This document shows positions 43,006 to 50,446 of a stretch of DNA of 64,000 nucleotides, one piece after another. Each line of letters starts with the position of its first letter. The stretch's first letter is position 1. Position numbers and translations under genes: made by a program. The notes beneath the pieces are model-generated. The model saw nothing but the letters and a program-made list of their open reading frames with translations, ran no database searches and had not been told where the DNA came from. This DNA is from Desulfobaculum sp044987625 (lineage in GTDB: Bacteria; Desulfobacterota; Desulfovibrionia; Desulfovibrionales; Desulfovibrionaceae): the NCBI RefSeq assembly GCF_044987625.1, contig NZ_JBJDSB010000005.1, positions 62,001-126,000 of the forward strand, given 5' to 3'.

Positions 43006-43854
43006 ATGTTTAAAAAACTGATCCTTGCAGCAACCATCATCACCCTCTGTCTGACCGCACAGCTTTCCCACGCCAGCGACACCGGCAAGGTCCGGCTTAT
43101 TACACCTGCCTACGCCTGCGCGCTGACCACCACGAACCTCGCCAAGGCCGTCCTGAACCGCGCCGGAATCGACAGCGAAATCACCATGGTTTCCGTCGCC
43201 ACCATGTGGAAGGCGCTGGAACTGGGCGAAGCCGATGCCACGTTGGCCGCATGGCTCCCCTCCACGCACGGCGAGTATTACGAAGCGTGCAAGGACTCTG
43301 TGGAAAACCTTGGCGTCAACACCGCTGGCGCACGTCTTGGTTGGGTGGTGCCCAGCTATGTGGACATTGACTCCATTACCGAGCTCAATGCCCACAAGGA
43401 CCAGTTCAATGACGAAATCGTCGGCATTGCCCCCAGCGCGGGCCTGATGCTGCTGTCCGAGAAAGCCATCAAGGACTACAATATCGACATGGACCTTGTG
43501 CCCAGCAGCGGCGCGGCCATGACCGCCGTCCTTGGCGACGCCATCCGCCAGAACAAATGGGTTGTCGTGACCGGTTGGTCCCCCCACTGGAAGTTTGGCC
43601 GCTGGGACCTCAAATACCTCGACGACCCCAAAGGCTCCCTTGGCGGCTCCGAGGAAATCGATACCATCACCCGCAAGGGCTTTAGCACGGACAACCCCAA
43701 GGCAGCCGCCATTTTGGACCGCATTGAGTGGGACATCGACACCATGCAGAACCTCATGGCCGAAAACGAAAAGCAGGGCGCGGACCCGCTGGCCAACGCC
43801 AACGCCTTCCTCGACGCCCACCCCGAGCTGCTGAATACCTGGCTGGGCAAATAA
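43006..43854 (+). CDS. Glycine-betaine-type ABC substrate-binding protein (OpuAC family), orphan
   Basis: 282 residues. A cleavable signal peptide (about 1-23, ending SHA) is followed by an OpuAC fold: ALTTTNLAKAVLNRAG, EADATLAAWLPSTHGEYYE and VVVTGWSPHWKFGRWDLKYL, where the Trp residues would form the aromatic cage for a quaternary amine. The ATG at 43006 has AGGAG five bases upstream. No permease or ATPase gene is adjacent, so it either serves a transporter elsewhere or acts with a receptor. Betaine or a related compatible solute is the likely ligand (family inference). Confidence 0.9.
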   Translation: MFKKLILAATIITLCLTAQLSHASDTGKVRLITPAYACALTTTNLAKAVLNRAGIDSEITMVSVATMWKALELGEADATLAAWLPSTHGEYYEACKDSVENLGVNTAGARLGWVVPSYVDIDSITELNAHKDQFNDEIVGIAPSAGLMLLSEKAIKDYNIDMDLVPSSGAAMTAVLGDAIRQNKWVVVTGWSPHWKFGRWDLKYLDDPKGSLGGSEEIDTITRKGFSTDNPKAAAILDRIEWDIDTMQNLMAENEKQGADPLANANAFLDAHPELLNTWLGK

Positions 43855-43880
43855 GCCCACCACCCAACATACGCACACAG

Positions 43881-43920
43881 AACCGCCCCCGCCGGACAGC
43901 TCCGACGGGGGCGGTTTTTT
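43881..43920 (+). terminator. Intrinsic terminator after the binding-protein gene
   Basis: A 16-bp stem with one mismatch (43881-43896 with 43901-43916), then a T run. Confidence 0.95.
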
Positions 43921-43981
43921 GCTTCGCAATTGGGGGGGGAGTGATAGAATAAAGCTTATAGAAAAACAACAGGAGACAAAA

Positions 43982-44506
43982 ATGGAATACCAACAGTTTT
44001 TGAAAGACTTCGTAGAACGAACCACCGAAAATCTCAAAATCATCCAAGAACAAAAAAAACATCATGACAAAGGATACGAGGTTACCCAACTCATCAACTC
44101 GTGCCTAGGTCTCATTGTTTTCGTTAATGAAAACAAGAGCAATTTTGAAGCAACAGAAATCAGCTATGATGCGCTTATTAAAAAACAAAAAGAGCACTCT
44201 TTCTCATTCAACGACAGCACTGCGCGCATTAAGTATACAGAGTTATCCTTAGATAAAAATGATACCCCACAAAAAACGCGGAAACTTAAACATAAAGCCC
44301 CCACCAAAAGCACGCTGGAACACATGAGACACTCATTAGCTCATAGCAACATTGGAATTATTGCAAAAGATCATCAGATCAAGGGGCTGACACTCAAAAA
44401 CAAACTGGGTGGCGAAAAAACAATTTGGCATATCGCCATCACCATTGAGGAATTTCTTAAATTACTTGATTTTTTAACACAGCAGGTACATGAAAGAGAA
44501 GAGTAA
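43982..44506 (+). CDS. HEPN-like orphan protein (pEK499_p136-type), AT-rich
   Basis: 174 residues, all-helical pattern. The ATG at 43982 follows AGGAGA. Near the start, ERTTENLKIIQEQ and then GYEVTQLINSCLGLIVFV resemble the HEPN family first described from plasmid pEK499. RHSLAH gives the R-x4-H motif (Arg116, His121) that forms the RNase site in active HEPN proteins. Base composition is far more AT-rich than both neighbours and the codons are Lys/Asn/Ile-rich, which suggests transfer. No antitoxin or nucleotidyltransferase gene is adjacent. A toxin or defence RNase role is inference; a ribosome- or RNA-binding role without catalysis is also possible. Confidence 0.7.
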   Translation: MEYQQFLKDFVERTTENLKIIQEQKKHHDKGYEVTQLINSCLGLIVFVNENKSNFEATEISYDALIKKQKEHSFSFNDSTARIKYTELSLDKNDTPQKTRKLKHKAPTKSTLEHMRHSLAHSNIGIIAKDHQIKGLTLKNKLGGEKTIWHIAITIEEFLKLLDFLTQQVHEREE

Positions 44507-44515
44507 ATATCCCCC

Positions 44516-45070
44516 CTACGCGCCGCCAACCTCCGCCACCACACGAACCGCCGCCCCACTCACACCGGCAAGGCGCATGGGGAAGCAGTACAGCGGAAAG
44601 GTCCGCTGCGGCAGCAGGTGGGTGTCCGCCAGATTCTCCACAACAAAGATGCCGCGCGCCGCGCACATCTCGTCCACGCGCCTGTGTTCCTCACCACGGC
44701 GGATGCCCGGAGCGTCGATGCCGATGTACCAGACGCCGCAGTCCAGCAGATATTCCACAGCATCCCACGACAATTCCGGGTGCGGGCCGAAGTACCCGTC
44801 CGTTCCCCAGTGCCTGTGCATCCAGCCCGTGCGCACAAGGACAAAATCCCCGACGCGCAGGTCCCCTGTCACACGCAGGGCGTCCACGCCAATGTCCTCC
44901 GTGTCCGGCACATCAACCAGCCGCCCACGGGGAAAGAACCGCTCCGCCGTCGGCGGCTCGGCGTCCATCACATCCATATGCGTCCCCATGTGCCCAAGGC
45001 GGGCCACAGGATTCTCCGCACGCTGGAACGCATTGGCGTCCGTCAGCGGCAGGGTCAAATCAATATACAT
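44516..45070 (-). CDS. Cyclase/kynurenine-formamidase-like hydrolase (PF04199 family)
   Basis: 184 residues. HMGTHMDVMDAE near residue 28 is the metal-binding HxGTHxDxP-type motif (Ala-Glu replaces the usual Pro region), with DFVLVRTGW and WYIGIDAPGIRR later. Known members hydrolyse amide or cyclic ester bonds with zinc or manganese. The ATG at 45070 has GGAG upstream. It lies directly downstream of the MarR gene on the same strand, and a shared operator lies between them, so expression is probably controlled by that repressor. Confidence 0.83.
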   Translation of the reverse strand: MYIDLTLPLTDANAFQRAENPVARLGHMGTHMDVMDAEPPTAERFFPRGRLVDVPDTEDIGVDALRVTGDLRVGDFVLVRTGWMHRHWGTDGYFGPHPELSWDAVEYLLDCGVWYIGIDAPGIRRGEEHRRVDEMCAARGIFVVENLADTHLLPQRTFPLYCFPMRLAGVSGAAVRVVAEVGGA

Positions 45071-45083
45071 CACTTGCACTCCT

Positions 45084-45111
45084 TTTATTAACCATGTTAA
45101 CATTCTGTATA
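45084..45111 (-). promoter_or_regulatory. Operator copy 2 with -10 element, upstream of the cyclase gene
   Basis: TTTATTAACCATGTTAACATT core at 45084-45104 (partly palindromic: TTAAC-CAT-GTTAA). It matches the site at 45608-45628 read on the other strand at most positions (TTT.TTAACCA.GTT.ACA). On the minus strand TATACA (45111-45106) could be a -10, so a bound repressor would cover the transcript start. Confidence 0.6.
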
Positions 45112-45121
45112 AAAAAAGAGG

Positions 45122-45601
45122 CTACGACGAACCAGCCACGCCGTGCGCCTGCTCCAAATGCTCCTCCACAAGGGCCAGTAGCGCGCAAAACTCGGCCGCC
45201 TGCGCGCCGGGGTCACCAGCGCCAAGGTGCGCTTCCAGTGCGGCGTAGAGGTCATCATAGTGCGCCTCAGTCTCGTGGTGGACCGCCTCGCCCTTGGCGG
45301 TCAGACGCAAGCTCACCTCACGGCGCCCAGCCGGGCGCTCCTTCTCCAGCATCCCTTTGCGCACCAAGCCAGTGGTCATGCGCGAGACTGCCGCGCGGGA
45401 CACGCCGTTCATGGCGGCAAGGCGCGACACATTCAGCCCGGGATGATGCCCCACAGCGTCGATGACATCAAGCTCCGCCGGATACAGCACCGTCCCATCC
45501 GCATGTGTATACGTCTGGGATTCCAGATGATCAGCCTTGGCCTTGAACCGCCGAAGCCCCTCCAAAATCGAGCGGGCGGCCTGTGTTGTGGTGCGCTTCA
45601 T
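45122..45601 (-). CDS. MarR-family transcriptional regulator
   Basis: 159 residues. Winged helix-turn-helix in the middle: LNVSRLAAMNGVSRAAVSRM, then LVRKGMLEKERPAGRREVSLRLTAKG, which is the wing with the family-typical Asp/Arg pattern. Helices at both ends form the dimer interface. The ATG at 45601 has AAGAG upstream and an excellent promoter overlapped by a palindrome (45608-45636), a standard autorepression layout. The cyclase gene downstream is the likely target. Confidence 0.92.
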   Translation of the reverse strand: MKRTTTQAARSILEGLRRFKAKADHLESQTYTHADGTVLYPAELDVIDAVGHHPGLNVSRLAAMNGVSRAAVSRMTTGLVRKGMLEKERPAGRREVSLRLTAKGEAVHHETEAHYDDLYAALEAHLGAGDPGAQAAEFCALLALVEEHLEQAHGVAGSS

Positions 45602-45607
45602 TCGCTC

Positions 45608-45636
45608 TTTGTAAACGTGGTTAACAAACGGGTCAA
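45608..45636 (-). promoter_or_regulatory. Promoter of the MarR gene overlapped by operator copy 1
   Basis: On the minus strand: TTGACC (45636-45631), 17-base spacer, TACAAA (45613-45608). The spacer and the -10 lie in the imperfect palindrome TTTGT.AAC...GTT.ACAAA (45608-45628). Confidence 0.7.
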
Positions 45637-45860
45637 GCGTTTTGTCTACTCCACCCGAATGAACCGCCAGACGCTTGTGCAACGTGGCAGAATACAGGCG
45701 CAGGGGGGCACCCAGTGATGTCCTCTGCGCTTTATCACAAGTATGACCACCAGAAAACGATGACACCGGCCTGCGCGATACCCCGTCGGCAAGGCGCGAC
45801 GTAATGCGGGATTGATGCAGGATGCGAAAAGAAAGGATAAGGGCGACACCTCTGCAAGTC

Positions 45861-45880
45861 TGTTACCCCTTTGTTACCCC
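45861..45880 (+). repeat. Tandem TGTTACCCC repeat
   Basis: TGTTACCCC at 45861-45869 and 45872-45880, two bases apart. It lies in the gene-free stretch 45637-45887 between the MarR promoter and the tRNA-Arg terminator; nothing else was found there. Confidence 0.4.
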
Positions 45881-45887
45881 CCACAAC

Positions 45888-45921
45888 AAAAAAAGAGGTC
45901 ACGCAAAGTGCGTAACCTCTT
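45888..45921 (-). terminator. Terminator of tRNA-Arg
   Basis: Minus-strand AAGAGGTTACGCA (45921-45909) pairs with TGCGTGACCTCTT (45905-45893, one G-U), then seven T. Confidence 0.92.
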
Positions 45922-45930
45922 GAAATTCTA

Positions 45931-46007
45931 TGGTGCGCCAGGGAGGATTTGAACCCCCGGCCGTCGGCTTAGAAGGCCGATGCTCTATCCAACTGAGCTA
46001 CTGGCGC
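45931..46007 (-). tRNA. tRNA-Arg (anticodon TCT)
   Basis: 77 nt including an encoded CCA. Acceptor GCGCCAG/CTGGCGC, anticodon stem TCGGC/GCCGA around the loop CTTCTAA, T loop TTCAAAT. All arms fold. It reads AGA codons. Confidence 0.97.
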
Positions 46008-46018
46008 ATGGGTTGCGT

Positions 46019-46048
46019 CTTATATGCCACAGTGGGGGGAGCGGTCAA
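46019..46048 (-). promoter_or_regulatory. Promoter of tRNA-Arg
   Basis: On the minus strand: TTGACC (46048-46043), 18-base spacer, TATAAG (46024-46019). It abuts the proposed folC start on the other strand. Confidence 0.7.
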
Positions 46049-47485
46049 GTGGTCTGGCGGGAAAAGGTAAAACTGTTGCACGCCGGGGGGCGAGGGGGTA
46101 CCATCCGCGCTCTGGCAGGCTGCGGGGTCCGGCCACGCGCCGCGCCCTATCTTCCACAACCTTCACGGCTTGCGCCACCCGAGGTAAAACCACTGCTTCC
46201 CCGCTTTTCGTCATTCGCCGATATTCAGGTTCATCTGGACAAGTTGGGCCTCTTTCATATGGACCTTGGACTGGAGCGCGTCCACTCCGCCACCGCCGCG
46301 CTGAACCTGCTCTCCCCGTCCTACGGCGTCATCCACGTTGTCGGCACCAACGGCAAAGGGTCAACCTCGCGCACCATCGCCGAGCTTGCCCGCGCCCACG
46401 GCCTGCGTGTTGGCCTCTACGCGTCGCCGCATTTCATCACCCCACGCGAGCGCATCCTTGTGGATGGCCGCATGCTGCCGCCGGACGCATGGGTCCGCAG
46501 CGCCAACGCCGCCATGGACGCCGCGCCGCCCGAGGGACTGACCTATTTCGAATTTCTCACCGTGCTCGCCATCCATGCCTTTGACGCCGCAGGGGTGGAC
46601 CTTGCCGTCATGGAAGCCGGACTCGGCGGCACCTACGACGCGGCGGGCGTGCTGCGCACAGACCTCACCGTCTATACCGCCATCGGCATGGACCACGAGG
46701 CCATCCTCGGCCCCACCCTTGCCGACATCGCCGCAGACAAAGCCGGAGCCATGCGGGGCGGCACTCCCGTGGTCACCACACCGCAGGACGACGCGGCCAT
46801 GCGCGTGCTTACCGCCCACGCCGCCGATGTCGGCGCGCCCCTCTTCCGCGCCGCCGATGTCCTCGACTACGCGCCGGAAACAGGCACCATCCGTCGCGCC
46901 AAAGCCCACGCGCCCAGCGCCGAGGGCGTCCTCCCGCGTATGAAAGGCCCACACCAGCAGCGCAACCTGCATCTTGCCCTTGCCGCATGGCACCTGTACG
47001 CAGAAGCGCGCGACATCGCCATCACTGCAGACGCCTGCCGCGCCGCCGCGGCCACGGCCATGGTTCCGGGCCGGTTCCAACATATACCGGGCGAGCCGGA
47101 CATCTATCTTGACGGCGCACACAACCCGCAGGCACTCACCGCCCTTGCGCAGACCCTGCGCGCCGAGGGGATTCAGCCCGCGGCAGTCATCTTCACCTGT
47201 CTTGCGGACAAGGACCTTGGCACCATCGCCCCGCAGGTCCGCGCGCTGGCGCCAGACGCCCCGGTCTATGTGCCGGAGATGCCGGACAACTCCCGCGCCA
47301 GAAACGCCGCTGAAACAGCCCGCGCCATCGGCGCGCCAGCCCACGCCGCCCCGGATATGGCCAGCGCCCTCAGCCGGGCCAAGAGCCACGGCGGGCCGGT
47401 GCTGCTGTGCGGCTCCTTGTATTTACTGGCCGCATTCTTTACTCTGCATCCTGAACACTTGAGTGACAACGACCACACCCACTAA
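46049..47485 (+). CDS. folC: Folylpolyglutamate/dihydrofolate synthase (start uncertain)
   Basis: 478 residues with the GTG start used here. The Mur-ligase-type P-loop VVGTNGKGSTSRTI lies near residue 100, with YASPHFITPRERI, VMEAGLGGTYDA and YLDGAHNPQAL following. Known: it makes dihydrofolate from dihydropteroate and adds glutamates. Conserved sequence (HLDKLGLFHMDLGLERV) begins only about 45 residues in. GTG 46049 has a perfect GGGGGGAG site, but it lies beside the tRNA-Arg -35 box; TTG 46076 (AAAGG upstream) is the alternative, and no ATG lies close to the conserved start. The selA gene follows after 12 bp. Confidence 0.88.
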   Translation: MVWREKVKLLHAGGRGGTIRALAGCGVRPRAAPYLPQPSRLAPPEVKPLLPRFSSFADIQVHLDKLGLFHMDLGLERVHSATAALNLLSPSYGVIHVVGTNGKGSTSRTIAELARAHGLRVGLYASPHFITPRERILVDGRMLPPDAWVRSANAAMDAAPPEGLTYFEFLTVLAIHAFDAAGVDLAVMEAGLGGTYDAAGVLRTDLTVYTAIGMDHEAILGPTLADIAADKAGAMRGGTPVVTTPQDDAAMRVLTAHAADVGAPLFRAADVLDYAPETGTIRRAKAHAPSAEGVLPRMKGPHQQRNLHLALAAWHLYAEARDIAITADACRAAAATAMVPGRFQHIPGEPDIYLDGAHNPQALTALAQTLRAEGIQPAAVIFTCLADKDLGTIAPQVRALAPDAPVYVPEMPDNSRARNAAETARAIGAPAHAAPDMASALSRAKSHGGPVLLCGSLYLLAAFFTLHPEHLSDNDHTH

Positions 47486-47497
47486 GCCGGAAAACAC

Positions 47498-48919
47498 ATG
47501 CCGAACCTGTACCGACACATCCCCTCCGTGGACGCCGTGCTCGCGGCGCTGGACACGGTGGACGACATAGCCGCCCAGCCCCGCCCCCTTGTCCGCGGGC
47601 TGGTGAATGACTTTCTCGACTCCTGCCGTGCGGACATCCGCAGTGGCCGCGTGACCGAAGCCGAGCAGTTGTCCCTGCCCGCCCTCACCCCGGCGCTGAC
47701 CGCCTTTGTCCGCGCCGCATCGCGCCCGCATTTCCGGCGCGTGCTCAACGCCACGGGCGTGGTCATCCACACCAATCTTGGGCGCTCCATCCTTGCTCCG
47801 CAAGCCATGGACGCCGTGGCCGACGCCTGCGCCAACTACTCCAACCTTGAGTTCGACCTTGCCACCGGAGAACGTGGCAGCCGCTACAGCCACGTGGAAG
47901 ACGTACTCTGCCGCCTGACAGGCGCGGAAGCCGCCCTTGTGGTCAACAACAACGCCGCCGCCGTGCTCATCGTACTGGAAACCCTTGGCAAAGGCGGCGA
48001 GGTTATTGTCTCGCGCGGGCAGTTGGTGGAGATTGGCGGCTCGTTCCGCATCCCGGACGTAATGGCGAAAAGCGGCGCACACCTTGTGGAGGTTGGCGCC
48101 ACCAACCGCACCCACCCGCGCGACTACGAGGACGCCATCACCGAGGACACGGCCGCACTCCTGCGCGTACACTGCTCCAACTTCCGCATCGTGGGCTTCA
48201 CCAAGGAAGTGTCCTCGGCCCAGCTGGCGGAACTCGCCCGCGCCCATGGCCTGCCCAGCATTGAAGACCTTGGCAGTGGCAACCTGCATCCCTTCGCCTC
48301 CGGCGAACTGGACGAACCCACCGTGCAGGACACCGTGGCCTCAGGGATTGACGTAGTCACCTTCTCCGGGGACAAAGTCCTCGGCGGGCCGCAGGCGGGC
48401 ATTATCGTCGGCAAAAAGGACTATATCGACCGCATCAAGCGCAATCCGCTGAACCGCGCCATGCGCATCGACAAAATGACCCTTGCCGCGCTGGAAGCCA
48501 CCCTGCGCCTGTACATCGACCCCGACGCCGCGCCCAAATCCGTCCCCACCCTGCGCATGATTACCGCAGGCCAGGACGACCTGCACAGGCGCGCCACCGA
48601 GCTGGCCGCGGCAATCGACAGCGCCCTGCCCCATCTGGCCCAGACCGAGCTTGCGGCAGGCCAGTCCCGCGTGGGCGGCGGCTCCTTCCCGGAGCGCGAT
48701 TTGCCCACGACGCTGGTGCGCATTCTGCCCACCGCGTCCATCAGCGCCGACGCCCTGCGCCGCGCCCTACTGGACACCACCCCGCCCCTTGTGGGACGCA
48801 TTGAGGACGACGCCCTGTGTCTGGACCCCAGAACGCTGGGCGATGACGAATTTTCCATGGTCGCCGGCGCTCTTACCGAGGCACTCACACGGCTGACCGC
48901 ATCTGGCAACGCACAGTAA
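47498..48919 (+). CDS. selA: L-seryl-tRNA(Sec) selenium transferase
   Basis: 473 residues. ATGVVIHTNLGRSIL near residue 85, VVNNNAAAVLIVL, and the PLP site FSGDKVLGGPQAG with Lys293 (Lys295 in E. coli). Known: a PLP enzyme of decameric ring form that converts Ser-tRNA(Sec) to Sec-tRNA(Sec) using selenophosphate. It is downstream of folC in what looks like one operon, while selB is 7.5 kb away on the other strand. Confidence 0.96.
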   Translation: MPNLYRHIPSVDAVLAALDTVDDIAAQPRPLVRGLVNDFLDSCRADIRSGRVTEAEQLSLPALTPALTAFVRAASRPHFRRVLNATGVVIHTNLGRSILAPQAMDAVADACANYSNLEFDLATGERGSRYSHVEDVLCRLTGAEAALVVNNNAAAVLIVLETLGKGGEVIVSRGQLVEIGGSFRIPDVMAKSGAHLVEVGATNRTHPRDYEDAITEDTAALLRVHCSNFRIVGFTKEVSSAQLAELARAHGLPSIEDLGSGNLHPFASGELDEPTVQDTVASGIDVVTFSGDKVLGGPQAGIIVGKKDYIDRIKRNPLNRAMRIDKMTLAALEATLRLYIDPDAAPKSVPTLRMITAGQDDLHRRATELAAAIDSALPHLAQTELAAGQSRVGGGSFPERDLPTTLVRILPTASISADALRRALLDTTPPLVGRIEDDALCLDPRTLGDDEFSMVAGALTEALTRLTASGNAQ

Positions 48920-48974
48920 GGCGGCCCATCCGCCACATCTCCCCTCACCGATTCAACACAGAGGATGATAGAAC

Positions 48975-50354
48975 ATGGCTCAAGACGAATTGCTTTTTGA
49001 ATCCCGCAACAGCTGGGAAGTGTACGAAACCGAGGAACACCGCTCCGCAATGGACGAGCTGGCCGACCGCTATCTCGACTTTCTCACCCGCTGCAAGACC
49101 GAACGCGAAACCGTGGACTACGTCACGGACATCGCCACCAAGGCCGGATTCACCGAGGACTTCTCCGGTGACAAGGTCTTCCGCGTTATGCGTGGCAAGA
49201 CCATGCTCCTCGCCCGCAAGGGCAAGAAGCCGCTGTCCGAAGGCATCCGCCTGCTGGGCGCGCATTGCGACGCCCCGCGCCTCGACTTCAAGCAGCACCC
49301 CCTCTATGAAGATTGCAACATCGGCCTCGCCAAAACCCATTACTACGGCGGCATCCGCAAGTACCAGTGGCTGGCGCGCCCGCTGGCCCTGCACGGCGTC
49401 ATCGTCAAGGAAAACGGCGAAACCGTTACCGTGAACATTGGCGAGGACGCGGGCGACCCGGTTTTCACCGTGCTGGACCTGCTGCCCCACCTTGCCTACG
49501 AGCAAGCCGAAAAGCCGCTGTCCAAGGCCTTTGAAGCCGAAAAGCTCAACGTTGTCCTCGGCCACGCCCCGGCTGCCAAGGACGGCGACGACGACAAGGA
49601 CACCGGCCGCATCAAAAAGCAGGTCCTGCGCCTGCTGAACGAAAAATACGGCATTGTGGAAGAGGACTTCTTCAGCGCCGAGATTCAGGTCGTGCCCGCC
49701 GGTCCTGCCCGCAAGGTCGGTCTGGACGGCTCCTTGCTTGGCTCCTACGCCCACGACGACCGCATCTGCGTATTCACCGGCCTGGAGGCCCTGCTCACCG
49801 CCGAGCAGCCCGAACATACGCAGGTGGTGCTGTTCTGGGACAAGGAAGAAATCGGCTCCGAGGGTTCCACCGGAGCCAAGAGCCTGTTCTTCGAGTACAG
49901 CCTTGAGGACCTCATTGACGCATGGGAGCCCGGCACCCGCCTGTCCCGCGTGCTCATGAACTCCAAGGCCATCTCTGCCGACGTGCACGGCGGTCTGGAC
50001 CCCGACTATCAGGAAGTGCACGAAAAGCTGAACGCCTCGCTGCTGGGCCACGGCCCCGTGTTCTGCAAGTTCACCGGCCACCGCGGCAAGGTGGCGGCCA
50101 ACGACGCCCACGCCGAATACGTGGGCTGGCTGCGCGGCCTGCTGAACAAGGCAGGCATCCCGTGGCAGATGGCCGAGCTGGGCAAGGTGGACCTCGGCGG
50201 CGGCGGCACCGTTGCCAAATACCTTGCCGTGTACGGCATGGACATCATCGACTTCGGTCCCTCGGTCCTCGCCATGCACTCGCCCTTTGAAATTGCCTCC
50301 AAGGCCGACCTCTACATCACTATGCTCGCCTACCGCGAGTTCCTGAAGAGCTAA
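48975..50354 (+). CDS. M18-family aminopeptidase
   Basis: 459 residues. LLGAHCDAPRLDFKQHP near residue 95 supplies the first zinc His and Asp; FWDKEEIGSEGSTGA near residue 293 holds the catalytic Glu and the Glu ligand; HSPFEIASKADLY near the C-terminus supplies the last His. Known: M18 enzymes are large dodecameric cytoplasmic aminopeptidases, usually for acidic N-termini. The start has GAGGATGATAGAAC. It is monocistronic with a strong terminator. Confidence 0.94.
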   Translation: MAQDELLFESRNSWEVYETEEHRSAMDELADRYLDFLTRCKTERETVDYVTDIATKAGFTEDFSGDKVFRVMRGKTMLLARKGKKPLSEGIRLLGAHCDAPRLDFKQHPLYEDCNIGLAKTHYYGGIRKYQWLARPLALHGVIVKENGETVTVNIGEDAGDPVFTVLDLLPHLAYEQAEKPLSKAFEAEKLNVVLGHAPAAKDGDDDKDTGRIKKQVLRLLNEKYGIVEEDFFSAEIQVVPAGPARKVGLDGSLLGSYAHDDRICVFTGLEALLTAEQPEHTQVVLFWDKEEIGSEGSTGAKSLFFEYSLEDLIDAWEPGTRLSRVLMNSKAISADVHGGLDPDYQEVHEKLNASLLGHGPVFCKFTGHRGKVAANDAHAEYVGWLRGLLNKAGIPWQMAELGKVDLGGGGTVAKYLAVYGMDIIDFGPSVLAMHSPFEIASKADLYITMLAYREFLKS

Positions 50355-50374
50355 CGGCCACCCACACGACGTCA

Positions 50375-50406
50375 AAAAGGGCGGCTCCTTTCGGGGCCGC
50401 CCTTTT
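50375..50406. terminator. Bidirectional terminator after the M18 peptidase
   Basis: AAAAGGGCGGCTCC (50375-50388) pairs with GGGGCCGCCCTTTT (50393-50406) around TTTC. The ATP-grasp gene ends just downstream on the other strand. Confidence 0.92.
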
Positions 50407-50446
50407 CTGTATGCTGTGTTCTGCGTGCGCGACGCAGCGTCTTCTC

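Noticed and set aside
45931..46007. tRNA-Arg as an attachment site of an integrated element
   Set aside because: No second copy of the tRNA 3' end, no integrase and no mobile gene is in the window.
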